Below are positions 43,517 through 56,020 of a stretch of DNA of 64,000 nucleotides, piece after piece (the stretch's first letter is position 1; every line of letters starts with the position of its first letter). The translations under genes and the position numbers were made by a program. The notes under the pieces are model-generated. The model worked only from the letters and a program-made list of their open reading frames with translations. It was not told where the DNA came from and made no database searches. The stretch is from Chrysemys picta bellii. Taxonomy: Eukaryota; Chordata; Testudines; Emydidae. The DNA lies in the NCBI RefSeq assembly GCF_011386835.1, contig NC_088796.1:66167468-66231467 (forward strand). The letters run 5' to 3'.

Positions 43517-46500
43517 ATATTTTACTGCAACACAGTATCTCTCATGACTAAAGACTCATTACCCTTTTTAATTTCACTATTCTTATCCAACATTGCAAAG
43601 TTTGTGGAAAAATTGCTTTCATCACTGTGATCGTTTATCAAATCTCTCAATGCATGTGACAGATGATATACTCACTAATTGAAAAGTATTCTGATGAAAC
43701 TTTGTGGACATGACACTTGGAAAATGAAGTGCTTTGAATGTTCCTGCAGTTCATCCTTTAACCTTTCTTTGGTGCTTGCTTTTCTTACCTATATTTACAG
43801 TTTTAATAAATAGTCTTTGGGTCTTCTGTTATCATGGATTTTCCTTCCTTGCTGAATAAAAAACAATTCTTGAGAAGTCTCTGAAGTCACTTCACCTTCC
43901 TTGTCTTTGCATTTTTCTGGAACAATTGGAAGCCAAATGCATTTTATGGGGTGAAGCAATATGAGCTTCTATGACTGTGCTTACTATGTACGCCATTTCC
44001 TTAAAAACTCAAGAGCTGTCTGATGTCTATGCTCCTCTATTGTTTTTCCTTTCCTGTCTTTCAGCTAACTTCTTTCCCCAAATGAACTGTGATTATGTTA
44101 TTAACTTTATGCATTTATCTGTTTAAAAAGATGTACATTCTAATAAGTTCTTTAACAACATTTACTGGGGTAAATCAGGAATGACTCAAATTAAGTCACT
44201 GGAGTTACACAAAACAAATGGAAGAGGAGGATCAAGCATTATAAGGGCACAATCCTGCAAATACTTACACAAGCCCTTAGCTTTACACATGGGTAGTCCC
44301 ACAGAAGTCAATGGGGCTGCTCATCTGAACAAAATTAAACATGTGCATAAGTGTTTGCAGGACTATATAGGCAATACACTCTGAAAAAGCAAGGATGAAT
44401 CTTGTATACCCCAGCATACATGGATGTACGAGGTACAGAAGACATCAATGTCATGACATATTCAATTTTGTTGCAGCTATATACCAGATAATATTTACCG
44501 TACCTTATTTTTTAAAATGTTTTTCATGTGTATATTCATTAAAGGTTGTCTTAATTAAGAAGTTTTTAGTGTTTGGAATACAATTTCATGAGTATATTTT
44601 AATAGATACCTAGAAATTCTAATTACATATTCTAATTACCTAATTAGTTAAGTACTGTACATGAAATCACATAATTAAGACATGCAATTAAGTGAAAGTT
44701 AGGATTTGCAATTATGTAACAGAACGTGTAGTTACTGTATTTAATTTTACAGTCATATGAAACCTGATTAACAATATATTGCACAAGTACAGTGGGTGAG
44801 TTTTAAAATTATGCTTCTTGGCCCTGTCAACATATTTTTGACGAGATGTCCAAGCATTTAGATCACTGGCTGCTTGAGACACTTTATATGTTTTTTTGCT
44901 TGTATATGTTTTTTGAATGAAAAGAAGCTGCAAATTCTCAAGCTTTCTACATTTTAAAAATGTAAAAGCAAATGTGTATCAAGTAAACACCTGGTATGTC
45001 AAGTTTTACTTTGAAACTTATAAGTTGTAATAAACTCCTGGAGGGGAGAATGTTTACTGAGTACTGTTCAACCATAACTAAGACACTATATCAATCGCTG
45101 CTTTAATAAAGCTATCATAGCATACTTACGTTTAGCCATCATGTAGGCCACCTTGCCAGAATTGTGATGTATGTATATTTAGCGAAACCCACTGGTTGTT
45201 ATTCCTCCACCAATTGCTCAACATCATCCCTCCCTAGAATTTTTGAACTCCCTAATCATATAGACAATAATGGGCAATAATTTTTGAGTTGTTCCTATTC
45301 ATTTAAATAAGCATAGAGTATCCATGCTGATACCCCTGGCCTCCAGAGGACACCCTAGAATGTGGGTTCTGGAGAGTGATCTCCATGCTTCTTCCACTTG
45401 GGAAGGGCTGGTCCCTGCTGCTGTACAATAGAAAAAAAAACTATGAAAAGATCCTTGCGGAGTTAGCTGCTAGCTATGCAGCTCTTTCCATTTATGGGCT
45501 TAGTTTGGCCCCCATTTTGGGTCTCATCATATCTCCTGAGTTCTTTCTAGTTAACACCCTGAAAGCCTGTTTTCTGTAGCTTTCCAAACCAATTTTCCAG
45601 ATTTGAAAAGTTTTGAAAAAACATACTGGAGCCAAACTGATCCCACACCGTGAGTTTGAAAAAACAGAACTATATTGAAGGACTTCCTTAAGTACCAATA
45701 CAAACTGTCATCTTTCATCCCATGTTAATGTGCAGTAACTGGTAACTGTAAATTCATATTGCGTAGATTATTATATACCTGATAGCTGGCTCACAATGGG
45801 AATATATGTGAGTTTATGTTAACTGAAGGAACAATGGCAAACGTGAACAGATCTCTATCCATAATGATCCAAGCAGGTTACTTATGCATAGCACTAACGT
45901 TGTTTGGGGGAGCCTTGGTTCTGTATTTCCATACATGCTAATGTTTACGTTTTTAATGTTAAGATTTTAATGTTAAATTAAAGACTTTACTGTTTAAGCT
46001 TTATTTTTCATTCTTTGTTTTATGTCTGAAGTATAATCTTAACTTTGATTTTTGGCTTTCAGACATTTTTGCTTTTTATAATCTTAATTACAGTGTAACA
46101 TTTTCTTTTGTCATCTGGTTTGGGGTGTCTTTTTAAGGAATAGCTCAGTGACACATTTATGTGCATTTATTGACTTGGAAATGCCACATAAATTGGTCCA
46201 GAGTTTGAGAGCTCTTCATTGGCCTGAGCTACAGTATGATTGCCACCTATCAGAGATGCAAGAATGGGGGTAAATGCCACCCAAACTTTCCCTCAGCCTC
46301 TCCTAATAAGCAGACATTCAATTAGCAAAAAATATCCTCTTTGTCAGGGCTGCTTCTGCTAGATGAAGGGAAGGAGTTGGGTGAGTAAAAGGCAGTTGGA
46401 GGTATGTGAAGCTAGAAGGCAGTTGGACAGTATGACTGGGAAAGCCTCCCTGCTAATAAGGGAGGGTGCATTGGTTATCTTTTGCTGTGCAGTATAAGTT

Positions 46501-49500
46501 TCTTGTATAGCATATGTGCTATCTGTTCAGAATCAATGAAATGTGTGCTCTACTCCTACCTAAGAAAGCTGCATAGCGAAGGCCATAGCATGCAGACCAC
46601 AGGTAGACTGACCAGGACGATTTCTTTTCTTGATGGCTGCACCAACATTTGCTGCTCTTTGCCAAGCTATCTTGACCCATTTAGATCCTAGATTATGCTG
46701 CTTTGCATGCACAAGAATCTGTTGGGTTACTGGGGGGGTGGGGGTGGAGGAGCTACTTTGCATATTTTCAAATACTTCTGTTTGCTGGAGCGATCCAGTA
46801 AAATAAAGTATACCCCTTAATCTTTATTCAATAACCTTATTAAAAGACTAGAGCTTGGAATTAAACACTCATTTAATTCCTGGATAAACACCTTTTAACT
46901 ATTTGGCAGCAGTTAATTAAATATATCCCCATTAAGTAGACTTATGGCAACCAACTACATGTTGACCCCATTGACTAAGACCACGAAATTAAAGGAGAGA
47001 GAGAGGAGCAGCTCAATCACGCTTCAGCTTGTATAACAGCTTATATGCAGCGTATGATTTTCATAAAATCTTCTAGCTTCTCAGCTTCCTGAAGCCCACA
47101 ACAAAGCAAGTGCACCATGCAAGATGTACATGGTATTCTTATGCAGTCTCAGAAGCTCACATCTGGTTGGCATGGGGCATAGGGAGTCCACAAGAAATTA
47201 CATGTGGTGTCGAGAACACATAAACAACTCTTAAGACCTAAATCCATCAAGTGCTCATCACACCAATCCTCCAAGGAGTGTCTTACCATGACAAATATTA
47301 AAACTAAAGTGGAGTTTGTAGGGCAAACCATTTTGGAGTTGCTCCATCTCACTTATCTGCCAAACACCTTGTCTGATTTTCCCCATACTTTCCAGAATAT
47401 TTTTACCATCACATCCTGGCTTCATGAATGAGAATTTCCAGGCAGATTGGGCTTGATTGACAAAGGTCAAAATCAGGCTTATTCCATGAAAGCATCTTGC
47501 AATATACAAATACCACTAATTCTATACAAATTAAAATAATTAATAATGTAGTATGATAGCCATCCTGAACTGGTAATTCCTCACACATAGCATAAGAGAG
47601 TAGCACCTTTTCTATTCTAAGAATGTCACAGGTGGGGAATTCCCCATTTTTTTCAAAAAGTATGATAGGTTCTTAATTTCCATCTGGACAGACACTGAAG
47701 GTCAAGACTCAACATAATAAATCACTAGTCCATTCCATATTCTAGATATTTTATAGCAGAACTGATGTTTTAAGTACAGATGTTAATAGGAATTCAATTG
47801 TTAATGCAATGCACTCAGCATCATTGGTGAACTACAACATTCTTCTACATCTCAGAACTTTGACTATCATCAGATATCTTAGATGGAATTCCTTTTGGTA
47901 AATGTTTTTTTTTTTTTCCTGGAAGACACTATATTAGCTCATAGTTTTATTATTCAAGCAGCGTAGGCAGCAGTAGCTCTTTCTAAAACTCCGGTCTGCT
48001 GTGCTTACCACATTGAAGGAAACCCACTATACTGCCATAGCTTTTGATATATATTCCAAAAACATTATAGAATCTTGGCTGGATTCATTAGTGGAACTGA
48101 TTTTAAAATAGACCAAAAAAAATGTGAACGCGATCCTTCTTCGGTATTTTTCTCCGGAATATTCTTTCTGTCTACAGGTCACAGATTTGGCACACCCTCT
48201 GCAATGGAAATTAATTCACACTAAGTGGAATAATCCAAATCACATAGGTCTATATACCAGTCCCCCCAAAGTCAATGATTAAACTTGCATTGACTTTAGT
48301 GAGACTGGGATGTGGCCCACTATGCCCAGTGGAGACTATAAATATTTGCAGTTCATTCCCAAAAAAGAACTACAGCATATGTTTCTGTTTTGACTATAAT
48401 ATATGAGAATTGATGCCAGTGTGTCATCCAAGCAGAGAGGCAATGGCACTAATGGAGAGTTCTTCCCACTTCAAGCAGCTTCTGTGGCTTTTAAGTATAA
48501 TTCTGTTGTGAGGAAATTATTACATTGTTTATAGGTAAAACACTTGAATAGCATTTTGAAACACTTTTCCAAGAGTGCAGAAAAGAATTCTTACATGTTA
48601 CAGTGCAGCTAAAATGGTATATGTGTTATCACAAGAAAGATTTTTGTGTCATGATAGCTGCTCTCTATCAGCAAACTAATGGGCTTAGTAATAATGCAAT
48701 TTGGTTTTATACATGCCACTGAGGACTGTATGCAAAAAATCTTCTCACTGAAATGCTCAGAGGATTTGGGAACTGCTCTTTAAAATGAATTACTTTTCCC
48801 AGTCTGGTCTCTCTTTTTTACCAGTGCTGATCTTTTACCCTGGAATGTTAATTATTGCATTTGTGTGGAAAAAAGGGCCCACTCAGATACTGATGCTTTT
48901 ATAAGAAAAAATAACAATGCCAGTATGCATGATCCCTCCACATCCCTTCATCATTGCAACCAGGAATAGGCAATTCAATGATCCTAACTCCTGGGCAGAT
49001 GTACAGGAGTGTTTGTTCCAAATCCATACACAGACTGAATAACAACATCTAAAAAGGGTGTCAGCATTTTTTGTCTATGGAAATTCAGTGAGTAGTAATC
49101 TCAACGTTGACTGAGGATTAAGTAGATGGTGAGAAAATGGATATCCCCTTGTACCCAGCAGTCCTTATAACTGCTAATTTACTACATGATGCTAATTAAA
49201 TGAAGCTGGCTTCATAATGGGAATGTATGGTGTCTGAGTAGGAAAGCTGTTAACATAATTATATCTGTTACACAGGGGGGTGTAGCAGATTACAATTATT
49301 AGAAAGCTGTGGGCTTTAGGCTACCACGTGTACTATAACATTAGGACCTGTTTTTACAACCCTACAATTCCCAAATATCATTCAAACTCTGCGTTGAAAT
49401 GTCTCTTTCCTCTTTTATAGTTCCCAATAAGGGCTTTTAAAAATTAACTTTTGTCCCCTAAGTGCTCAATTTCCAAATGCAGGTAATTTTTAACAGTTAA

Positions 49501-51455
49501 AGCAAGTGAGAATATGTCTAGGCATCTTGTCAAAACATTACCACAGCCCTCCTTTTAATTTTTAAAGATATATGAAGTCAAAGTCCTGTATCAGGTCATA
49601 CACTGAAAACAGGCCTGTAGGAACAATATAGGAATGTACTGTTGCTAGGCAGGCCCATCACCCTTTCACACCTTTCTCAACAATTCCTGGCAGGTATTTT
49701 TCAAACTTTCCTACCAATTCCAACCCTCTCCCATTCCTGACCTCACCCCCCCTCAAAAAAAAGTATGTCCCAGAGGGAATAAGGAGCTTGTGAAAGTTAA
49801 AGTTTTCCAAAGGCAAATCTGCATTACCTAACTTTATTAGCACTTGGTATTTCCCAGAAACCACATTCTCATGCTATAAAACATTCCAGAACGTATCCCT
49901 CCCATGATCAGGGGATTCTAAAAAACAAATTTCAACATGGCAATGCATGATGATGAAAACAGGCATATCAGTGTTTCAAATCCAGTTCAGCACTTCACGA
50001 AAAAAATAATTAAGGGATAATGTTCATGGCGAAGGTGTATACAAGACTTTAAACAGCTTTTGCAGATGATTAAAAAATATGCAGTGTTGCCAAGGCATTC
50101 AATAACCACAGAAGCTGTTTATTGTGAGTGTTCTCCAAAGCTGTGAACATTGTTCCCATTAGATAAAGGGAAAAAAACCTTCAAAGTTCAATAAACAACA
50201 ACATTAAAATAGATTATAATGTTTTTCTCACTTTATGAAAGTTTAAAAGTTCTGTGCTGTCTAATGCATATTTGCAGGGGTGAATTTAGGAGTTGAAAGG
50301 GCCCCACTGAGAGAAAAGCCTTCATTCTACTTCTACTTCTAGTATCTAACCATCCCAGCCCTTTCCCCAAAACAGAGATCTATAGGGTGTGCACTAGGGA
50401 AATGCAATATAATATTGAAAAATGAATGCACTTGTGAATATTAACTAGCCTCAACATTGTGTGTGCTTTCTTTTTACTTTCTCTCTCTCTCTAAGCAAGA
50501 CCATGCTATCTAAATGCCTAACAAAATTATCAATGCAGTCCTTTTATCTCTTTCTTTTTTGGGTCCTCTCTCTCTTTTTTCTCTTTTACCTACTCTTTCT
50601 TTCCTCTTCATTAATTTTTTACTTTCTTTCTTTCCTTTCTCTCATATTTTTTTTCATATCGATCCCCTTTTCTGTTCGTCCAACCCCTTGCTCTTGCCCT
50701 AATCTCTTCCACAGCTGTCCTCTCTTCCTTTCCAAAGCCTGCCACAATCATTTCCTTCCCCATGATCATCTCTTCTGCACCCCACCTCCCATGTTTATCT
50801 TACACAGAAGTAGAGCTCTATCTGCAGGTGCTGTGGGGAATGGAATGAAAATAGCGTGGCAGCTGTCATGAGCCTTCTCCCATTCCCTACATCTTTCCCA
50901 TTATAGATTTCTCTTCTCCTGACTCCCATGCTGAGAGACACAGACCTAAAAGTGGCATAGCAAAAGCATCTGCAGTTCCCAAGGCAGTAGGTTTGATAGT
51001 GTACCCTATGTACTGGGAAGAGCACATTGTTCCATCAAAAAAGAAGCTACAGTTGCTGGCTCTGAGTTCGCCTTCTTTTCTGAGCCCTGTAAGGCTGACA
51101 CTCTCGTGTTATCTGACTAATACCAGCTATCTGATTAAGACAGCCAACAGTGAGGAGGAGACACATAAAACATCACTAGTTTTCTGAAGAAAACAACAAA
51201 ATTTGAGCATCTTTGTGAGGTTGCATAAAAGAATAAGTGCAAGTATCTCACTTGTTGGGAAAATATTTTGCAGTCAGCTCTGCTACTTAAATGTGTCTAA
51301 TTTATTTAAATATACTGTATTGCTGGTGTCTCACTCAGATTAAATGAGAGTAAGCATTTATCCTAAGATTGATCATGCTTAGAGTTCAATGGCCAAGGTT
51401 GAAATAAAGCTCACCAATGCATTTGAATTCCAATTCCTAAGCCAGTTTTGGACAA
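43517..51455. other. No gene seen in a long AT-rich stretch
   Basis: Only one small palindromic MITE at 44246-44366 is recognised. Open frames are short and without motif. A T-homopolymer lies near 47905-47918. The pyrimidine-rich tract 50470-50660 yields a Leu/Phe/Ser-rich frame that is an artefact of composition. Confidence 0.45.
44246..44366. mobile_element. Palindromic MITE, family A copy 2
   Basis: The arms AATCCTGCAAATACTTACAC (44251-44270) and GCATAAGTGTTTGCAGGAC (44345-44363) are inverted and match the arms of the copy at 2989-3108. The centre includes GTCCCACAGAAGTCAATGGG. The copy is diverged but its symmetry is clear. No coding potential. Confidence 0.6.
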
Positions 51456-51815
51456 CTACTGTAATTTCACTATAATGAAGTGATAAAGAAGATTAATGAG
51501 AGCTCCTTTGCAGCCAGGAAAAGCAAAGGGGTTTTCATTGATTGACCATGAGCTGGAGAAGACTGAAGTGTGAAGGTTGCTGGAAGACACTGCCGCAGAA
51601 AGCAGCCACTCAAATGGTCCAGATGTGTCCAGATATCTGTGAGCAATTTCTAAAATGTGTCTTAATGATGGGCAATTACCAATGCCAATCAATAGCACAG
51701 GGTGAACTATTGCACTGGAGTTAGGTGAAGTGCATTGGATTTGACAAAGAATATGGAAAAGTGAAGAAACTATAGGGCATTTATGACCCAACAATCCCAA
51801 AAGGAGAGTTAACAT
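51456..51815 (-). other. 119-codon frame of unknown origin
   Basis: This is one of the longest frames in an otherwise featureless stretch, with a varied and non-repetitive composition that includes Ser/Ala-rich and aromatic-rich segments. I do not recognise a family. The plus strand over the same bases is also partly open, in a 60-codon frame at 51542-51724. It could be a decayed transposon ORF or retroposed gene, or chance. No promoter, splice or polyadenylation context was identified. Confidence 0.2.
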
Positions 51816-52564
51816 TTTGGGAATAGGGGAAGCCCTCTAAAGGTATGGTAACAAAGACAGTCAGGAAAGCAGCTCACTTATTTGTAAGTGGAGCACTGGA
51901 AAATATTAGACAAGGAAGTGTGTGTCAATTATGTATTTGTATGGTGTTTCTATAGAAAGACCAATTGCTGCCTAAAATATCTGATAATTAAATTCTTCTC
52001 ATGTCATGTAGGCTCTTATGCAAGGAACTCACTCCCGCTCCTTGTGTGCCAAAAGATCACTCTCTCTTCAAAAGAAATGCATGTAATTTGTAAAGGAAAA
52101 TGCCATCACCTTTTTATGATTGGATTTTCATCCGTTATCTAGTATAGTATGTGTCCACCAATATACAGAGGCCCAGACCCTTGTCTATGCCTGAATAGTG
52201 TAGGAGAGGGTTGTAAAAATGTCATATAGGCTCCCCCATTATTCGATCATCTGTGTGCCAGGCAGTCTCACAGCATAATTTAGAGCAGCCTTTAGGCTGC
52301 TCTAAATTTTGCTAGCTGCCAAAAGGTCTAAAGGAATATTATGGCAGCTGAGGATCAGTGAAGTGTAGGAGATCCCAAGCCAAGTCCCCTAGTAGCAATG
52401 AGGGAGCAGTGGTACAGGAATCATTACACTGGCTCTCCACAACCAGAGGTGCCCTCTGCACTGGTCTGATTTTCCTGAGGTGAACTGCACTGGCTTTGTG
52501 GCCAGAATCTGCTAGTGTTGCAGCACAAAGCAGCTGTCTGAAAATGTGGGCTAGACTCTATGTA
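51816..52564. other. No gene seen; one strong hairpin
   Basis: Apart from the hairpin at 52261-52320, nothing is recognised. The stretch is AT-rich with short motif-free frames. Confidence 0.45.
52261..52320. repeat. Perfect 15-bp palindrome with outer arms
   Basis: AATTTAGAGCAGCCT (52277-52291) and its exact inverse AGGCTGCTCTAAATT (52294-52308) are separated by TT. Outer GGCAG (52261) and CTGCC (52316-52320) extend the fold. It may be the core of a small palindromic MITE whose outer parts have decayed. Confidence 0.8.
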
Positions 52565-52680
52565 TTGTCTATCCAGTTTAGAATGTAATCTTCTTGAGGC
52601 AGAACCAGGTTTTCCTCTAGTTTTGTACAGTATCAAACACACTGATAGCACTCAATGAATAATTAATCAATAACATGTTC
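52565..52680 (+). repeat. L2 LINE 3' end fragment
   Basis: The blocks AGAATGTAATCTTCTTGAGG, CAGAACCAGGTTTTCCTC, TTTGTACAGTATCAAACAC and a terminal AGCACTCAATGAATAATTAA follow the order of the L2 3' terminus ending in its short tandem tail. It is old and has no coding part. Confidence 0.6.
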
Positions 52681-53212
52681 ATACGTTAGCAAAGGAGAGT
52701 CCAGAGAAAATGGAACCAGCCTGCATTAAGAACTCGGAGGTTATATAAAAAGAGGGAGACCTCATCTCTATTCCTGAAGTAGGTACCATTAAATGAGGCT
52801 GTGAGTTCATAAGTGATTCCGCTGTCCTCCTGCCGAATTCCCATATATTCTAAAACAGGTCACTTACATTCATTTAAAGTCCACTGAGGTGGTGCTGTTT
52901 CAGAACTATTTACTAGTTTGTGAAGCTGAACAAAATAGTCTTGTATAACAAAGACATTGAGCATGGATTTTCTCGCAGTAGCACCGGATCATATCTTTAG
53001 AAATAGTTTCTGATATTGGCGCAACTCAGAAACATTTCAGAGGCCCTGGGGATTAACCAGTTGATTGAAAAGGAAAAAAGGATGCCCAGGTACAAGAGTG
53101 CAGTCATTACTCGACAATATTTCCAGTCAAACAGGAGAAACTTTTCCCTCCTGGGCAGACAGATCTGAAAGAAAAGTCACTGGGCATCAGGAATATCATC
53201 AACTTATAAAAC
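52681..53212. other. No gene or repeat recognised
   Basis: AT-rich spacer upstream of the hAT element. Nothing supportable was seen. Confidence 0.5.
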
Positions 53213-53220
53213 ACTCTGAT

Positions 53221-53917
53221 CAGGGGTGAAAGTAACTTAAAGGATTTACCGGTACGCTGGAGTCCTGAGCAGGGCAGGGCCTCAACCAGAAGAGGCATGG
53301 CCTCAGGCAGAAGAGGCGGGGCCTTTCAAGATTTAAAGACCCTGAGGCTCCGGCTCTGTCTGGGAGCCCCAGGGCCTTTAAATCACCCCGGAGCTACCAG
53401 CTGCAAAGGCAGCTGGGAGCCCCAGGGCTCAGGGGTGAATTAAAGAGCCCGGGGCTCTGGGCCCTTTAAATCACCACAGGAGCCCTGCTGCTGCTACCCC
53501 GGGATGGCAGGGCTTGGACTAGGGCTGGGGTAGTGGCAGCAGGGCTCCAGAGGCGCTTTAAAGGGCCCGGGGCTCTGGCCGCTCTGGGGAGTCCCAGGCC
53601 TTTTAAATTCCTGCTGGAGCCTGGCTGCCGGGGCCCCGGAGCCCAGCTCGGGCGGGGATTTAAAGGACCCGGTGCTCCTGCCACTGCGGGGAGCCACGGT
53701 CCCTTTAAAGCACCACCGGAGCTCCGGGACCTTTAAATCCCCGCCTGAGCCCAGCTGCTGGACCTCTGGTGGTGATTTGAAAGGACCAGGGCTCCCCGCA
53801 GTGGCTGGAGCCCTGGGCCCTTTAAATCACCTCCAGAGAAGTCGGTCCAGTCCAGCACGGCGTACCAGCTCTTGCCCGTACGCTGTACCGAACCGGACCA
53901 GTTTACTTTCACCTCTG
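53221..53917. mobile_element. hAT element carrying a GC-rich minisatellite
   Basis: The ends CAGGGGTGAAAGTAA and TTACTTTCACCTCTG are 15-bp inverted repeats with one mismatch. The exact 8-bp duplication ACTCTGAT lies at 53213-53220 and 53918-53925. The interior repeats the theme GGAGC-CC...GGGCCCTTTAAATC many times, in both orientations (for example around 53370, 53455, 53560, 53660, 53730 and 53820), forming a palindromic minisatellite. Subterminal TTACCGGTACG and CGTACGCTGTACCG are also inverted. The Pro/Gly/Ala-rich open frames of up to 126 codons here are artefacts of composition. Confidence 0.85.
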
Positions 53918-53925
53918 ACTCTGAT

Positions 53926-54561
53926 GTTAAAACCAACAGGCTCATCCACCCCCAAAATTACTATAGCTGTATATAAAAAATGGTATCCTTCTAAAAGTAT
54001 ACTAATAGGAAGATATGCTACGCTTGTAACAATGGTAGTGCTAGGAAAATAGACCAGGAGACTGTAGTTTTCTATCATCTCAGAGCACACAGACAGAATA
54101 CAGATGAATTTCTCAGAATGCTCAGCAGATTCCCTCTCCTCCTTCTTGAGAATTCTGGCATACCATTGGACAATACTGCTGTCTAAACAAGCTGTTCTTT
54201 GAGTGCAACAAGGAAAAATTAGTGGAGGCCTCAGTCTGAATGGAACTCAGGAATCCTAAGAGAATCAAATTATTAAACTCTGCTAAAGACAAGTATTTGA
54301 TAAACAAACTACAAATAGCTTAAACAAAAGATTCCTTTCTCCAACAGTCGAAAGAGGACTGGAGGACCAGAGATCCAGGCTCAGCCAAGCTGCGCACAGT
54401 ACAGAACCTGGGATGGGAGTTGGGAAAGGAAGTTACATTTGCACTTCCCTGATCCTCTGGTATCCTGGGTCTAAGGGCTGCTCTAAGTTCCATACAGTGA
54501 CCCTAAGACCCTTCAACGACAACTAGCAAAGGGTTCACTATTCTGTAACAGTAACTTCTAC
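53926..54561. other. No gene seen
   Basis: The stretch between the hAT element and the LTR has no motif-bearing frame. The LTR boundary on its right is uncertain, so some of this may belong to the retrovirus. Confidence 0.4.
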
Positions 54562-55669
54562 TGTTGGACCATATCAGGGAATTTCTGTATTAAAACCATA
54601 AAGTATATGTAGAACCATAAAGTGTATGTGTATAACAAGTCTGAGGCAAAGAGAGACAAGAAGTAAGATTGAATTCAATTGAATTCCCCAAGCTTAGGCC
54701 TCTTGCTTTTTCCATTTCTGTGTCTCTCCCTCTCTGTGAGAAACATTCAAGGCCAAACTGCTAATTGTGTGAACACATCCTAAGACAGAAAGTCTGTTCT
54801 CAAAAACAACTGTAATTGTTCTTCCAAACAGAACATAGTTTAGTAGCTTTTAACTTTTGTTATGTATGTTAAAGTTTTAAGTAAATTTGCAACATCCTGA
54901 GAGTTGCTAGAAGTTAAGAAATAGTAAAGTAATAAGTGATAAATGTATGTTAAAATAGAGGAGGTATGTGAATGGATGCTTGATTTAGAAAAAGGATTAA
55001 TTGATTTAGATAAAGAATGAATGGTCAGGGAAGTGCCAGCCTAAGAATTACAACTTCAGTCTCGATTGGCCGAAGAATGCGCAGACTAGAGATAACCGGA
55101 TGCCCCCGGAGGGCAGGCCGGAATCCACCCAAGTGCGCCCCCCTCACCCCCAATGGAGGGCTGAAGACTCCAAAGAACAAGATAAACACCTGACAGCCGT
55201 CATGGAGCCATCACTGCTGTGCCATCTGCATGATGGGCTTATCATTTCAAACATGAAAACAGTGAGCGATTAACACTTCAAATGCAGTAACAGCATAATG
55301 AAGCAATTCCCATAGACTGGCATAGGAATAAAATCCTATAAAAACAGGCTCTAAAGACTGAAAACTTTGAGTCTGGTTCTGCAACCACCCTCCAGGAGCA
55401 TCGGATGCGCATCTGACAAGGACTCGGCTCCACCCTCATGTGCAGGCTACCTGGCCAATACTCTGCCATGAGCAACCTCTAGACTGGTAACTATAACAAC
55501 TCTGCAGAACTTGTATGAATGAGTGTGTGAATGAATAAGGAATGGTAGTGAAATAATATTGAATTGCATATCCTGATTTCTCGCTCTTTCTCTGTATTTA
55601 CAATAAACCTGGCATTTTTGCCTCATCCCTCTTATAAGATCCTGTTGGTATTATTTTATTAGTGTAACA
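54562..55669 (+). repeat. 5' LTR of an endogenous retrovirus
   Basis: The proposed LTR starts TGTTGGACC and ends GTGTAACA, so its ends are inverted as TGTT...AACA. A TATA box, CCTATAAAAACAGG, is at about 55336, and a polyadenylation signal AATAAA at 55602-55607 is followed within about 60 bases by the LTR end, as expected for a U3-R-U5 order. A sequence in primer-binding-site position (55672-55690, TTGGTGGAGAATTGCG) follows. The left boundary is less certain than the right. It is not solo, because leader sequence continues to the right. Confidence 0.6.
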
Positions 55670-56020
55670 TAATTGGTGGAGAATTGCGAAAGGGGGAATA
55701 TTGGTAAAAGGCCTCAGTTATTGTAAATCTTGGTGTGCACTGGCTGGAATAAAGGTATAGAGGCTGGAGATAGATAGCAGAATGGACTGAAAAGCTAGGA
55801 AGAGCAGAGAAGGAAAAAGAAATAGAACTGAATGACAGAAGGCATGCAGCTTGAAAGAAAAAGCAAGAAGCCGCATACTGGATAGCCCTGGAAGCTAAAC
55901 AGCAGAAAGAGACTGCCAAAATAGCAGTTCATCAGCAAACAGTGTAACTGGCACCAGCAGCCAGGATTTGGCACAAAAAAAATTAAATGTTTAGAGCCCA
56001 AAGCTGCAGATACTTTACTA
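55670..56020 (+). pseudogene. Retroviral leader and gag N-terminus remnant
   Basis: After the LTR, one plus-strand frame (about 55745-55980) has the Glu/Lys/Arg/Ala-rich, helix-prone composition of a gag N-terminal coil, interrupted by several stops and at least one frameshift. Nothing of pol, protease or env follows before similarity is lost at about 56000, so the copy is truncated or was cut by later events. The retroviral class cannot be set from this stretch alone. The call rests mainly on position behind an LTR and primer-site-like sequence. Confidence 0.4.

Noticed and set aside
50461..50871. 136-codon hydrophobic frame resembling a membrane protein
   Set aside because: It is produced by a long pyrimidine-rich tract; the Leu/Phe/Ser bias follows the base composition and no other feature supports a gene.
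53466..54052. Several 67-126-codon frames
   Set aside because: They come from the palindromic GC-rich minisatellite of the hAT element and occur on both strands.
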